From positions 2,312,462-2,376,461 of the forward strand of contig NZ_CP017448.1 in NCBI RefSeq assembly GCF_001753165.1: a stretch of 64,000 nt of DNA, in the 5' to 3' direction. This DNA is from Acidihalobacter aeolianus. Its GTDB lineage: Bacteria > Pseudomonadota > Gammaproteobacteria > DSM-5130 > Acidihalobacteraceae. Positions 9,412 to 19,659 of the stretch are shown in pieces. The position numbers and the translations under genes were made by a program. The notes under the pieces were generated by a model that worked only from the letters and a program-made list of their open reading frames with translations, did no database searches and was not told the DNA's origin. Within the stretch, counting starts at the first letter, position 1. Each line of letters begins with the position of its first letter.

Positions 9412-9984
9412 AACCACAGAACTGAATGCCCTCAATATACAGGACATCGATCTAACGCAATGTAGCGCACCCAACTCGCCCGTAACAGAGGCGGAAAAAG
9501 CGTATTTCGAAAACATCGAAAGACATGTTGAAAATATATTTCTGGAAGTAGGCTACGCACCCGAACGGATTGAACAGGCACTTCATCTCAGGCAGAAACA
9601 CCGGCCACAACCCAAACATAACAGGAAGGCATTGATTGAAAGTGCCGGCAGAGCCCGCAACTTCGCTTTCCGATATGCAAATCACCTTGCCGCTGCGCAC
9701 AGCCAAATCCACCATCTACGCACACAGATTCAGCAACTGCTTGCCGAAAACAACGCAGCGCGCGAAGCGCAAAAAAAGAGCCAGCTAGAAGCTTCAGAGG
9801 CGCTCGCTCAACTAGAACAGACCAAAGCCGACGCCATACGAACGAGTTTGATCGCCTACGAGGCCATGGCTGAAGGACATCAAGCGAAAGCGGAAGCATT
9901 CAAAGCTCAGGCACGCATACTACGAGAGCAAATCGACCCGTGACGGGCGGCGATTAATTGCACAGAACGCAGCAACAAGACTCG

Positions 9985-10533
9985 CTATCTCTCGAACACC
10001 TCGGCCTTGCCCAGCGCGACACCATCCTTATCCTTGCCCGAAAGATTGAACGGCCCTTCCCCCGGCCAGTCGATGCCGATGTCAGGGTCATCCCAGATGA
10101 TGCATCGCTCGAATTCGGGCGCGTAGTAATCCGTCGTCTTGTACAGAAATTCGGCATGCTCTGAAAGCGTGACGAAGCCATGGGCGAAACCCGGCGGCAC
10201 CCATAATTGGCGTTTGTTATCGGCAGATAACACCTCACCCACCCAGTGGCCGAAGGTCGGTGAATTGCGGCGGATATCCACGGCCACGTCGAACACCTCG
10301 CCGACCACCACACGCACCAGCTTCCCCTGCGGCTGCTGAATCTGGTAATGCAGACCGCGCAGCACATTACGCGCCGAACGTGAGTGATTGTCCTGCACGA
10401 AATCGACGGAACAACCCACGGCTTCCTCAAAACGTTTACGGTTAAAGCTTTCGAAGAAAAAACCTCGTTCATCACCGAATACCTTCGGCTCGATCAACAC
10501 GACGTCGGGAATCGACAAACGGGTGGCCTGCAT
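9985..10533 (-). CDS. rfbC: dTDP-4-dehydrorhamnose 3,5-epimerase
   Basis: RmlC/RfbC inverts C3 and C5 of dTDP-4-keto-6-deoxyglucose in dTDP-L-rhamnose synthesis. The 182-residue length is normal for the family. The cupin motif RGLHYQ with the catalytic His62 is present, preceded by DERGFFFESF and the DNHS segment. It is the last gene of the rfbBDAC operon, starting 21 bases after rfbA. A decayed second copy of its 3' half lies at 22598-22932. The stop is about 40 bases from the convergent end of the broken sulfotransferase gene. Confidence 0.96.
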   Translation of the reverse strand: MQATRLSIPDVVLIEPKVFGDERGFFFESFNRKRFEEAVGCSVDFVQDNHSRSARNVLRGLHYQIQQPQGKLVRVVVGEVFDVAVDIRRNSPTFGHWVGEVLSADNKRQLWVPPGFAHGFVTLSEHAEFLYKTTDYYAPEFERCIIWDDPDIGIDWPGEGPFNLSGKDKDGVALGKAEVFER

Positions 10534-10554
10534 GATTCGAACCCCTTGGATTGA

Positions 10555-11439
10555 TTAACGAACGCCGTCGTTGAGAATGTGCAAAAGATACTTGCCGTAG
10601 CCGTTCTTCTGCAGCGGCTGCGACAGGGCCTCCAATTGTTCGTCCGAAATCCACCCCTGCCTCCATGCGATCTCCTCCGGGCAGGAAACCTTGAGCCCCT
10701 GCCGCGACTCGATGGTGGCGATGTATTGCCCGGCATCCAGCAATGAATCGTGGGTCCCAGTATCCAGCCAGGCATAGCCGCGACTCATGACCTCCACGCT
10801 CAACTGACCCTGCAGCAGATATCGGTTGTTGAGGTCGGTGATCTCCAGCTCGCCGCGCGCCGATGGCTTCAGGCCCTTGGCGAACTCGACCACCTGATCG
10901 TCATAGAAATATAGGCCCGTCACCGCATAATTCGATTTCGGGCGTGCCGGCTTTTCCTCCAGCGACAGCACCTTGCCGTCGTCGTCGAATTCGGCCACCC
11001 CGTAACGCTCCGGATCCTGAACGTGGTAGACGAACACGCTCGCACCCTCGGTGCGCGCATCCGCGTCCTCCAGCAGGTTTTGCAGGTCATGTCCGTAGAA
11101 CAGGTTGTCCCCGAGCACCAACGCGCTCGGCGAATTCCCGATGAAAGGCTCGCCGATCAGAAAGGCCTGGGCCAGTCCATCGGGCGAATCCTGCACCGCG
11201 TAGCTCAGATTCAAACCCCATTGTGCGCCGCTGCCGAGCAACTGCTCGAAGCGTGGCGTGTCCTGGGGCGTTGAGATGATCAGAATGTCGCGGATACCTG
11301 CCAGCATCAACGTGCTCAAGGGGTAGTAGACCATCGGCTTGTCATAAACCGGGAGGAGCTGCTTGCTGACCGCCAGTGTCGCCGGATGCAGCCGCGTACC
11401 CGAGCCCCCCGCCAGAATAATGCCCTTGCGTTGTGTCAT
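10555..11439 (-). CDS. rfbA: Glucose-1-phosphate thymidylyltransferase
   Basis: RfbA/RmlA makes dTDP-glucose from glucose-1-phosphate and dTTP, the first step to dTDP-L-rhamnose. The 294 residues carry the nucleotide-binding motif GGSGTRL (11-17), the LGDNLFYG segment and the EEKP motif of sugar nucleotidyltransferases. It is the third gene of rfbBDAC, 25 bases downstream of rfbD. Confidence 0.97.
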   Translation of the reverse strand: MTQRKGIILAGGSGTRLHPATLAVSKQLLPVYDKPMVYYPLSTLMLAGIRDILIISTPQDTPRFEQLLGSGAQWGLNLSYAVQDSPDGLAQAFLIGEPFIGNSPSALVLGDNLFYGHDLQNLLEDADARTEGASVFVYHVQDPERYGVAEFDDDGKVLSLEEKPARPKSNYAVTGLYFYDDQVVEFAKGLKPSARGELEITDLNNRYLLQGQLSVEVMSRGYAWLDTGTHDSLLDAGQYIATIESRQGLKVSCPEEIAWRQGWISDEQLEALSQPLQKNGYGKYLLHILNDGVR

Positions 11440-11464
11440 CGGCTTCCCATTCCTGAGTTTTGAA

Positions 11465-12355
11465 TCAAAGAATCTCGCTCAACATGCGCGCGACACCTTG
11501 CTGCCAGGGCGGCAATGCCAGCCCGAAATCCGCCTGCAGTTTCGAGGTATCCAGCCGCGAATTGTGCGGGCGCTTCGCCGGCGTCGGAAAGGCCGAGGTC
11601 GGCACTGGATCGACGGCCTCCGCGCCGGCCTTCAGCGTCGCCCCCAGCTCAAGCGCGCTGGCAATCACGAACCGCGCATACGCGTTCCAGGTCGTCGTGC
11701 CACCTGCCGCAAGATGGTAAATGCCGCGCAGACGGCTGTTTCCCATCGCTTGACTGACAGCATGTGCGGTGACGTCCGCAATCAGCTCCGCACCCGTCGG
11801 CGCGCCGAACTGATCGTCGATCACCGTCAAGCGCTCGCGCTCGCCGGCCAGGCGCAACATGGTCTTGGCGAAGTTGCCGCCGCGCGCCGCATACACCCAG
11901 CTGGTGCGGAAGATCAGATGGTTGGACGTCAGTGCGGCAATCGCCCGCTCCCCTTCCAGCTTGGTGCGACCGTACACGCTCAGCGGCGCCACCGGGTCGG
12001 CTTCACGCCATGGCGTTTCCCCATCGCCGGCAAACACGTAGTCGGTGGAGTAATGCACCAGCAGCGCACCCAGACGCTTGGCCTCGTGCGCGAGCACACC
12101 GGGCGCCAACCCATTGACCGTGTGCGCCAGCTCGGGCTCGCTCTCGGCCTTGTCCACCGCGGTATACGCCGCGGCATTCACGATCACGCCAGGGCGCACC
12201 TGCCGCACGGTTTCGGCAATCCCATCGAGATCGGACAGGTCGCCGCAGTAATCCGCGCCATGTCGGTCGAGCGCGACCACCTCGCCCAGCGGCGCGAGGC
12301 TGCGCTGCAGTTCCCAGCCCACCTGCCCGTTACGGCCCAGCAGCAGTATTTTCAT
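11465..12355 (-). CDS. rfbD: dTDP-4-dehydrorhamnose reductase
   Basis: RfbD/RmlD reduces the 4-keto group in the final step of dTDP-L-rhamnose synthesis. The protein has the Rossmann motif GRNGQVG (7-13), the STDYVFAG segment and the catalytic YGRTK. I start it at ATG 12355, giving 296 residues, 2 bases after the rfbB stop. The frame is open 31 codons further up, but that extension lies inside rfbB and has no family similarity. Confidence 0.96.
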   Translation of the reverse strand: MKILLLGRNGQVGWELQRSLAPLGEVVALDRHGADYCGDLSDLDGIAETVRQVRPGVIVNAAAYTAVDKAESEPELAHTVNGLAPGVLAHEAKRLGALLVHYSTDYVFAGDGETPWREADPVAPLSVYGRTKLEGERAIAALTSNHLIFRTSWVYAARGGNFAKTMLRLAGERERLTVIDDQFGAPTGAELIADVTAHAVSQAMGNSRLRGIYHLAAGGTTTWNAYARFVIASALELGATLKAGAEAVDPVPTSAFPTPAKRPHNSRLDTSKLQADFGLALPPWQQGVARMLSEIL

Positions 12356-12357
12356 GC

Positions 12358-13422
12358 TCAGGCCCGCTCGGCGTAGTTGGTCTCCAGCCAGTTGCGGTAG
12401 GCGCCCGACTGCACGCCCTCCACCCAGTCGCCATGCTCCAGATACCACTCGACCGTCTTGCGGATACCGGTCTGGAAGGTTTCGGCCGGACGCCAGCCCA
12501 GCTCGCGCTCGATCTTGGTCGCGTCGATCGCATAACGCCGGTCGTGCCCCGGGCGGTCGGTCACATAGGCGATCTGTCCCGCGTAGGGCTTGCCGTCCGC
12601 ACGCGGGCGCAGTTCGTCCAGCAGTCCGCAGACGATCTTCACGATCTCGATATTCGGCATCTCGTTCCAGCCGCCGACGTTGTAGACCTCACCCACCTGC
12701 CCCGCTTCGAGCACGCGGCGGATCGCACTGCAATGATCCTTCACGAACAGCCAGTCGCGAATCTGCATGCCGTCGCCGTATACGGGCAGCGGCTTGCCGG
12801 CCTGGGCATTGACGATCATCAGTGGGATGAGCTTTTCCGGGAAGTGATAGGGCCCGTAATTGTTCGAACAATTGGTGGTGAGCACCGGCAGGCCGTAGGT
12901 GTGGTGATACGCGCGCACCAGATGATCCGAAGCCGCCTTCGAGGCCGAGTACGGACTGTTCGGCTCGTAGCGATGGGTCTCGGTGAAGGCCGGCGCATCG
13001 GCGTCCAGCGAACCGTAAACCTCGTCGGTGGACACGTGCAGAAAACGGAATGCCTGTTTGGCTGCCGCATCCAGCCCGCCCCAGTAGCCCCGCACCGCCT
13101 CCAGCAGCTGGAAGGTGCCGACCACGTTCGTCTGGATGAAATCGCCGGGTCCGTGGATCGAGCGGTCGACATGCGACTCGGCGGCGAAGTTCACCACCGC
13201 ACGCGGCTGATAACGCGAAAGCAGATCGCTCACCAGCGCGAAATCGCCCATATCGCCATGAACGAAGATATGGCGCTCATCGCCCTCAAGGCTGGCAAGG
13301 TTCGCCAGATTACCCGCATAGGTGAGCTTGTCGAGATTGATTACCGGCTCATCGTTCTGCGCCAGCCAGTCGAGCACGAAGTTAGAGCCGATGAAGCCGG
13401 CGCCGCCAGTCACGAGAATCAT
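12358..13422 (-). CDS. rfbB: dTDP-glucose 4,6-dehydratase
   Basis: RfbB/RmlB converts dTDP-glucose to dTDP-4-keto-6-deoxyglucose with bound NAD. The 354 residues show the Rossmann motif GGAGFIGSN (6-14), the catalytic STDEVYG segment and YSASK. It is the first gene of the rfbBDAC operon; about 200 bases without recognisable features separate it from the end of the phosphohexomutase gene upstream. Confidence 0.97.
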   Translation of the reverse strand: MILVTGGAGFIGSNFVLDWLAQNDEPVINLDKLTYAGNLANLASLEGDERHIFVHGDMGDFALVSDLLSRYQPRAVVNFAAESHVDRSIHGPGDFIQTNVVGTFQLLEAVRGYWGGLDAAAKQAFRFLHVSTDEVYGSLDADAPAFTETHRYEPNSPYSASKAASDHLVRAYHHTYGLPVLTTNCSNNYGPYHFPEKLIPLMIVNAQAGKPLPVYGDGMQIRDWLFVKDHCSAIRRVLEAGQVGEVYNVGGWNEMPNIEIVKIVCGLLDELRPRADGKPYAGQIAYVTDRPGHDRRYAIDATKIERELGWRPAETFQTGIRKTVEWYLEHGDWVEGVQSGAYRNWLETNYAERA

Positions 13423-13624
13423 CTGGATAGTCCTTGGTTGAATTCGGTTTGTTCATAAGCCCCCTGTGGGTCGAGGCAGCATAACAGCATGAATCCACGC
13501 CGCTGAGTCTCTCTAGTTTCAGGTCCGACTCCTACAGAAACATGTTGCTTGAATAATCCGTTCACAGCACGAGTCCACAGCGGTTGTCGAGTAACGAAAG
13601 CCATCACCGTAATCCATCAGAAAC

Positions 13625-15073
13625 CTACCGCCACTGGGCCATCACGCCCATGGCCGCATCCAGAATGGATTGGGCCCGCTCCGGGCTATCCGCCTCGGTG
13701 TAGCAGCGCAACTCCGGCGCATTGCCGGACGGCCTGAGATGAACGATCTCGCCGTTCTCGAAGGACACGCGGATGCCATCGGTCAGATCCATGGACTCAG
13801 CCTGCCCGCAAATCTCACCGAATGCATCAGAAAACGCGCCCAGATTCTGTGCCTCGTCCGGGGTTCGAAAACGGTCCAGACATTCCCGCGCCCTGGCGAC
13901 GGGAAACTCCTGAAGCCGGTTACTGGCGGTATAGCGGGAAGGCAAGGCCGACAAAAGGCCCGACAAGGGGAGATCTTGCTGTTTGGCTTGCGCCAATACA
14001 GTGAGCATGGGCAAAAATGCATCCCGGGTCGGCAAGGGGGCCAAGACGCGGTCGCCCTGGTGTAAAGCGCTCCCCAGCAGGAAGCCTCCATTGGCCTCGT
14101 ATCCACCCGCCGACGACGCCCCCCTATCCACCTCGGCTTGCATCGCCTCAATCACGAAAGGCGACCCGATTCGGGTGCGCGACACACGCTCGAAAGCCTG
14201 TGTGCGCTCAAGCGCGGTGTTGCTGCTCACCGGTGTAACCACAGACTGCACACCCAGCGCCTGCGCCACGATGATGCCCAGCACATCGCCTCGCCACCAA
14301 GCGCCTTGTTCGTCTGCGATCATGGGCCGATCCGCATCGCCATCCGTGGTCAACAAGGCATCGAGCGAATATTCTTCAACCCAGTTTTTGGCCAGGGCCG
14401 CGTCTTCCGGGCGCAGCGCTTCGGTATCCAGCGCCACGAACTCATCCGACCTGCCCAGTGCTATCACCTCGGCGCCGAGCGCCTCAAGCAACTGGGGCAA
14501 TAAGTCACGCGCCACACCGGAATGCTGGTACACCCCCAGTCGCAGACCAGTAAGACTGCCCTCACCGAAGAAGTCGCGATAGCGCCGCAAATATGCGGTC
14601 ACCCACTGCTCAACGGGCAAAGGAAGCTGTGGTGCATCACGCAAGCCACCATCGCTATCGAACAGCGTCGAATCCAGCACCGGCAGGCGTTCAAGAATCC
14701 CCGGCTCATCGCTCTTCATCAACTCGCCCGTGGGGCGATTGAACTTGATGCCGTTGCGATCGAACGGGATATGGCTTCCGGTAACCATCAGCGACGGCAC
14801 CTTGCGGGAAAATCCGGCCAGCGCGAGGGCGGGAGACGGCAAATAGCCCGCAAAGGAAGGCACGCCTCCGGCGGTCTCCACAGCCGCCCAGGCCGCGCGC
14901 AGCAGACGGGGCGTACTCGGCCTGAGATCGCCGCCGAGTATCACCTGACCACCGGCGTCGAACTCACCGACATCTTTCAGATATTGCAGAAACGCCACGA
15001 CATGGCCAAAGGCCACCGCATCGGTCAGTTCGCTCACCAACCCACGCAGACCACTGGTGCCAAATGCAACCAT
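13625..15073 (-). CDS. manB: Phosphomannomutase/phosphoglucomutase
   Basis: This enzyme interconverts hexose-6-phosphate and hexose-1-phosphate. With ManC (32959-34413) it would feed GDP-mannose to Gmd. The 482 residues carry all four family loops: the phosphoserine loop VTGSHIP, the metal-binding loop TDGDADRP, the sugar-binding loop GGYEANGG (a variant of the usual GEESG), and the phosphate-binding loop RPSGNAPELR near the C-terminus. A strong AAGGGG ribosome binding site precedes ATG 15073. The altered sugar loop leaves open whether mannose, glucose or glucosamine phosphate is preferred. Confidence 0.9.
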   Translation of the reverse strand: MVAFGTSGLRGLVSELTDAVAFGHVVAFLQYLKDVGEFDAGGQVILGGDLRPSTPRLLRAAWAAVETAGGVPSFAGYLPSPALALAGFSRKVPSLMVTGSHIPFDRNGIKFNRPTGELMKSDEPGILERLPVLDSTLFDSDGGLRDAPQLPLPVEQWVTAYLRRYRDFFGEGSLTGLRLGVYQHSGVARDLLPQLLEALGAEVIALGRSDEFVALDTEALRPEDAALAKNWVEEYSLDALLTTDGDADRPMIADEQGAWWRGDVLGIIVAQALGVQSVVTPVSSNTALERTQAFERVSRTRIGSPFVIEAMQAEVDRGASSAGGYEANGGFLLGSALHQGDRVLAPLPTRDAFLPMLTVLAQAKQQDLPLSGLLSALPSRYTASNRLQEFPVARARECLDRFRTPDEAQNLGAFSDAFGEICGQAESMDLTDGIRVSFENGEIVHLRPSGNAPELRCYTEADSPERAQSILDAAMGVMAQWR

Positions 15074-15136
15074 GCTTTACCCCTTTCTCCCAACGATTCT
15101 TTGCATCGTGATCACCGCGCATCGACCACGGCGGCT

Positions 15137-16675
15137 TTAGTCAGCCGAGCTGATTTTCCCTAAAAAATCGGCCCATTGCGGCAGAACTTTCTCAGGTAGA
15201 TAGCACGAGCTTTGCAGCTGCCCTTGCTCGCGCAAGGCTGCCAATTGGGCATCGGCGTCCACAGAAAACGCCATGTTCTGCAAGGCAGCGACCAAGCTGC
15301 CCGTATCGTAAGGGTTGAAATACGCAGCCGCGTCGCCGTAAACCTCGCGATGAACCGGGATATCCGAGGCCGCAACCACACCGCCGCAGCGCATGGCCTC
15401 CACCCCGGAAAAATCGAAGCCCTCGCCCACGCTGGGGCACACGGTCACGAGCGCCTGGCGATACAACACGCGCAGCGCGTCCGCCGGCACGTTCTGCAGC
15501 ATGAAAAGCCCGCCCTGCTCGATCCAGGTTTCGCACGCCGGTAGCAAATCCTTGTAATCACAGCCGATATGTCCAACGAACACCAGCTTGATGTCCTTGT
15601 CCAGTCGATCGCGCAATACCTCCCAGGCCTCCAGCAGACGGCGATGATTCTTGCGCGGTTCGATGGTCGATACCATCAACAGAAAACGGGTTTGCGGGTT
15701 AAAGGTCTGTTCGTAAAACGCCGTTTTATCCGCCTCGCCGCCAAACTGCCGCGACAGCCGATAAACCCGGTCATTTTTCTTGGACAGCGGCGGCTTGAAT
15801 TCGCCTATCTGGTAGCGGCGCATGATCCCGGCCAACCGTTCCGGCTCGGGCTCGGACGGGTAGTAATGCGCAGGCAGCATGTTGTGGATGGTCACCGAAC
15901 GCGGCTCAGCCTCAGGGAAAAGGCTCAGCAGGTCCTGCCGCGTTGCCTCCGAAACGCAAACGAAGTGCGCGCCATCGCGCACATTCGCCGCCAGCGCGTT
16001 GAAGTGGCTTGCTTCATGAAACGCCCGGTCGGATATCGTATGCGGCATCAACACAGGGATCGCATCGTGGTAATGCACCACCAGCTTCGTCTTGCCCGAG
16101 AGACGGGCCGGGTACGGCGTCTGGGCAATGAACAGATCGAACTCAGCCGCATCGAGCTTCGGATATCCGGATGCCCTCATCAAGGATTTACGCTCGATAC
16201 CGGCAAGATGCATCCAGCGCCAGGGTGAGGCGCAGACCCGGTGATCGCAGGCAAGAATCCTCTCGCGCTCTTCGCTCGGCACACTGCGGGCAAACAGTGT
16301 CTGCCAGATAAAATCCTCGAAAAATTTCGTCTCGAATTGTTTGAGCCCGACAGCACCCACGCCAAAATAAGCGGCCAGGCGCAAACGCCAGTGCTCTACT
16401 TGCTCTTCGATAAAGCCAGCCAAACCGGCCTTCCAGTCGACAGAGGCACTACCCTTGAGCGAAACGACCGTTCTGGAATACCGATGCACCTGCTCCGCCA
16501 CCGACATCTTCTGGTGCGGTGTCACGCCTCCCAGGGTCATGCGCTTGGACATCTGCAACAACCCGCTCAGCTCAATCTCAGGCAGGCCGGCCAAGGCACT
16601 GAACAGCAGCCGGGTTTCCTGCGGGATACCGAAATGTCCGTCCAGGGCTGGACGCAGTTCCATCAATAAGCGCAT
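15137..16675 (-). CDS. Family 4 glycosyltransferase
   Basis: A 512-residue GT-B fold enzyme. The C-terminal half has the GT4 features: VSTIEPRKNHRRLLEAW, then VCPSVGEGFDFSGVEAM with the E-x7-E type nucleotide-sugar site, and the usual GDAAAYFNPYD segment. It resembles rhamnosyl/mannosyltransferases of O-antigen and capsule loci. Its place beside rfb, gmd and manB suggests that it adds rhamnose or a GDP-derived 6-deoxyhexose. Parts of this gene (16091-16329 and the 5' end) recur at 22934-23238. Confidence 0.92.
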   Translation of the reverse strand: MRLLMELRPALDGHFGIPQETRLLFSALAGLPEIELSGLLQMSKRMTLGGVTPHQKMSVAEQVHRYSRTVVSLKGSASVDWKAGLAGFIEEQVEHWRLRLAAYFGVGAVGLKQFETKFFEDFIWQTLFARSVPSEERERILACDHRVCASPWRWMHLAGIERKSLMRASGYPKLDAAEFDLFIAQTPYPARLSGKTKLVVHYHDAIPVLMPHTISDRAFHEASHFNALAANVRDGAHFVCVSEATRQDLLSLFPEAEPRSVTIHNMLPAHYYPSEPEPERLAGIMRRYQIGEFKPPLSKKNDRVYRLSRQFGGEADKTAFYEQTFNPQTRFLLMVSTIEPRKNHRRLLEAWEVLRDRLDKDIKLVFVGHIGCDYKDLLPACETWIEQGGLFMLQNVPADALRVLYRQALVTVCPSVGEGFDFSGVEAMRCGGVVAASDIPVHREVYGDAAAYFNPYDTGSLVAALQNMAFSVDADAQLAALREQGQLQSSCYLPEKVLPQWADFLGKISSAD

Positions 16676-16801
16676 ATCGTCTCTTCGTTCAAATCACTGG
16701 AAGGCCAGCAAATAATATTTCCGTGATAGCACACCGAATCTGCAATGGGCGATGGCTGATCACATCCTGCGTGCTCGACCACTGAATCCCATGAATACCC
16801 A

Positions 16802-18592
16802 TTATTCTCGAAGCTTTACATGCTCCGGGAATAGCGGCAACTGCCGTAGGTGCCAAGCCTCTGCCTCAAAAATGAAGTGACGTTCGAGAAAGTGCTTGGC
16901 CGTGGCGTTCTTCCCGGTCTCATGCCACTTGGCAACGACCCCATTGGTCGCACCGTCCATCGAAGCGACTCGATGCAACAAGGCATCCTCCAGCCCAAGA
17001 CCGAAAACTCGGCAAGACAGCACCATCTGTTCGAGTCTATCGGCATACAGGAGCGCCAATCCGACAACCCCATGATCGGCCAATCGATCCGAAGCACGGA
17101 GGGCATACAGGAGCCCACCCTCACCGAGGAAACGGGTCAATTCCTCCGCTGTCCAACGCCGCCCGGTCGTATTGAATTGATTGGTTTTGTTAAGCAACTC
17201 AAACGCACGAGCATATAGCTTGTCATCCTGATGAGTGACAGGGAAAACATCCACAACCATGGCCAGATCGCGCAAATAACTTGCGCGATCCGTCTGCGCC
17301 ATTTCACGATCTCGGGTGATCTTAGCCTGTATCAATTCGGTCTTCTTGGCACTTTCCTCGGTCATTCTGGGTGTCTGGAAAGGCACTCCATACAAAAGCT
17401 CCATACGCCAGACATGAGGATCGCCCGTCAAGGTACGCATGCCCGGAAATGCGCGGATTACCTCCGCGATCTCAAGAGGATTATCGTCAATAAAAAGTAC
17501 GTTTTCCGGCAAAATATTGACTTCTTTCAGAATCTCAAAAAGATTCTTGGATTTGGGCTGCCAATTGATCTTGACGGAACAAAAATCTTCCAGACGCATA
17601 CGACCATACCAGACCTTATCGAAATTTGTTCGCGTAGATGCCTCATCATTTTTTGAACAGATGGCCAGCAATATACCGCGCTTTTTGCACGCCATCAGCG
17701 CTTCAGCGTAACCAATTGGCCAACCTTCGGTATGGTCGCCCGGTATAATTTCGTCTTCCTCGGCAAGCACGCCTTTCCATAAGGTGCCATCAAGATCAGT
17801 GACGATCAGCTTGACAGGTTGCTCCTGGTGCAGCACAGCCAAAACCTTGCCCACACGGCGCATGACCGCAGCAGGAAACGACCGGGCTGAAGTATCCCCG
17901 TGAATACCCGAGTGGGCATAGCAAACCTCATAACCGTCATACCAGTCCCGGTCGCCATAGGCGCGCAGCAGATCGTTTGTTTCCAGATAATAAGCCCCAT
18001 CAATATGAGCCAGCCGCTCGGCCATGTAGTCGTTAATATCTCGCGACAAACGGTAAATACCCCCAGAATTACGCGCATTCAGTAAGCCTGCGCTAGTCTG
18101 CGGTGGCTCAATGAAAGAAAGGAAAAATACGGGTGACTTACCCAGAAATACTGATTGAAATTTACTCAATAACTGATCGATCAGAGACTTGATCGTCGAC
18201 AACAACTCATCATATGGGAGGTTTTTTTGATACACCAAGTCCGCATCATGAAAGCCCAACAGTCTTTCGGCCGATTGCCCTACGAGTGTGCGAAATGCAA
18301 ACCCGACCAGAACGGCATCGAAAGATGATCTGAGTGGGAGCGTAGGTTCTTCGTGCAGCCCGGATTGATATAAAAGATGCTCGACCTTCATCCCAAGTCG
18401 CTGGCCGGCCTTGGCCAGTAACTCGGTAACGCACCCCCCATAAAGCAAGACATGGGCAGCTGATATGGGCGGATCGAAGCACCCACCCTCATAGCATGAA
18501 GCAGAATGTGAATCTGGCACATTGCCGACGCCAAGATCGCTCGTAGGGTTGCCGGGAGCATTTTTGCGGTTACGCCATCTGCGCCATATCAA
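16802..18592 (-). CDS. FkbH-like HAD/GNAT protein
   Basis: The central HAD-type domain contains VTDLDGTLWKGVL, and further on VLFIDDNPLE, as in FkbH and related HAD-IIIC proteins. The last 150 residues look like a GNAT acyltransferase fold. FkbH enzymes load three-carbon acyl units onto carrier proteins; homologues in O-antigen loci are thought to help make acyl groups for sugars. I favour TTG 18592, because GGAG lies 7 bases upstream, but the frame is open to 18610. The N-terminal 200 residues are less conserved. The 3' end is duplicated almost exactly at 23365-23644. Confidence 0.85.
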   Translation of the reverse strand: MIWRRWRNRKNAPGNPTSDLGVGNVPDSHSASCYEGGCFDPPISAAHVLLYGGCVTELLAKAGQRLGMKVEHLLYQSGLHEEPTLPLRSSFDAVLVGFAFRTLVGQSAERLLGFHDADLVYQKNLPYDELLSTIKSLIDQLLSKFQSVFLGKSPVFFLSFIEPPQTSAGLLNARNSGGIYRLSRDINDYMAERLAHIDGAYYLETNDLLRAYGDRDWYDGYEVCYAHSGIHGDTSARSFPAAVMRRVGKVLAVLHQEQPVKLIVTDLDGTLWKGVLAEEDEIIPGDHTEGWPIGYAEALMACKKRGILLAICSKNDEASTRTNFDKVWYGRMRLEDFCSVKINWQPKSKNLFEILKEVNILPENVLFIDDNPLEIAEVIRAFPGMRTLTGDPHVWRMELLYGVPFQTPRMTEESAKKTELIQAKITRDREMAQTDRASYLRDLAMVVDVFPVTHQDDKLYARAFELLNKTNQFNTTGRRWTAEELTRFLGEGGLLYALRASDRLADHGVVGLALLYADRLEQMVLSCRVFGLGLEDALLHRVASMDGATNGVVAKWHETGKNATAKHFLERHFIFEAEAWHLRQLPLFPEHVKLRE

Positions 18593-18769
18593 AACCGCAT
18601 CTCCTCTCAAACTTTCAAACTTCGCGCTCAGTTATGACGAGTATGGCCGCAATCCACGAGATCACCCTTCCAAGGGGCGCACCAAACGCAAGAGGGCGCT
18701 TAGCGTTACTAATGGCTTCCCATGTTACGGAATCGATTTATTCGCTTTGATGAATCATGTGCCCATGAA

Positions 18770-19654
18770 TCAATTTTCCAGCATCCAACGCAACGTCTCC
18801 TCAAGCGGAATGCCAGGCTGGAAACCTGTGTACTTGAGTAGGTTTGAATGATCCCCCACCAATTTCGGCACTTCATTTGCACGGACAAAAGCAGGATTAA
18901 CACGCACCTCAAGCCGATGCCCACTCAGTGTTGAAACCTTCTCCAACACATCACGCAGCGCATAGGCGCGCCCCGAGCAGATATTGACGGTCTGCCCTAT
19001 CGCATCCTGAGAAGTCAGCAATCGAGCATACACTTCAGCCACATCGCGTACATCGCTGAAGTCTCGCGCCACATCGAGATTACCCAGCTCAATCGCTTCT
19101 GCACGGCGTTTGAAGTGCGACACGATTTTCGGGATCAAGAATTTCTCGTCTTGCCCCACGCCCGTATAGTTAAACGGTCGCACCAGCACGATCGGTAAGC
19201 GATCGCACCAAGTCCGCACCATGTGCTCCATTGCCAGTTTGCTGTTGGCATAATGATTCACAGGCCCCGGACACACCGATTCGTCCAGTACCTCAAGCCC
19301 CGGCGTACCGTAGACATTGGCCGAACTGGCAATAATGACCCGCTCGGGCGCAGCCGGTAGTTTCGCCAAGGCCTCAAGCAGGTTAAGGGTGCCAAACAGA
19401 TTCACGTCGTAAAATGCGCGCGCATCGCCATGGCCGACAAAGGACAGCGCCGCCAGATGAACCACATAGGTCGGCGCGTAGGCAGCAATGATTTCGGCCA
19501 ACTCATCCCTGCGCGACAGGTCGCCACTGACCTCGTCCGCGGCATTGGCCGGCCCCTGCACAAGCCCCAGCACGTCCATACCCAGTGCGCGAAGCCGTTC
19601 GGCGACATAGACGCCGGTAAACCCACGGTATCCCGTTATCAGAACTTTAGTCAT
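18770..19654 (-). CDS. rmd: GDP-4-keto-6-deoxy-mannose reductase type SDR
   Basis: A 294-residue extended SDR with GYRGFTGVY at the N-terminus (NAD(P)-binding) and HYANSK holding the catalytic Tyr and Lys. It starts 5 bases after the stop of gmd, so it very likely uses the Gmd product. Likely products are GDP-D-rhamnose (Rmd) or GDP-6-deoxy-D-talose. A fucose synthase (WcaG) is less likely because the typical WcaG text is missing. The stereochemistry cannot be settled from sequence by eye. Confidence 0.85.
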   Translation of the reverse strand: MTKVLITGYRGFTGVYVAERLRALGMDVLGLVQGPANAADEVSGDLSRRDELAEIIAAYAPTYVVHLAALSFVGHGDARAFYDVNLFGTLNLLEALAKLPAAPERVIIASSANVYGTPGLEVLDESVCPGPVNHYANSKLAMEHMVRTWCDRLPIVLVRPFNYTGVGQDEKFLIPKIVSHFKRRAEAIELGNLDVARDFSDVRDVAEVYARLLTSQDAIGQTVNICSGRAYALRDVLEKVSTLSGHRLEVRVNPAFVRANEVPKLVGDHSNLLKYTGFQPGIPLEETLRWMLEN

Positions 19655-19659
19655 GGGGT

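Larger units (their letters stand above)
6942..9943 (+). pseudogene. Sulfotransferase-like gene split by an IS66-type element
   Basis: The coding sequence is in two parts, 6942-7706 and 9419-9943. Removing the IS and one copy of the 8-bp duplication restores a single open frame of about 429 residues. The N-terminus holds RSGSTW (16-21), the 5'-phosphosulfate-binding loop of PAPS-dependent sulfotransferases, and LLWRDPVNQW near residue 150 resembles the 3'-phosphate-binding segment. The last 170 residues, all in the downstream fragment, are rich in Gln, Ala and Glu and look like a coiled coil. The probable ribosome binding site (AGGA at 5629-5632) is now cut off by the upstream IS. The intact gene would have sulfated a glycan; its position in a polysaccharide locus fits that. 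Both lesions make it inactive as it stands. Confidence 0.85.
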
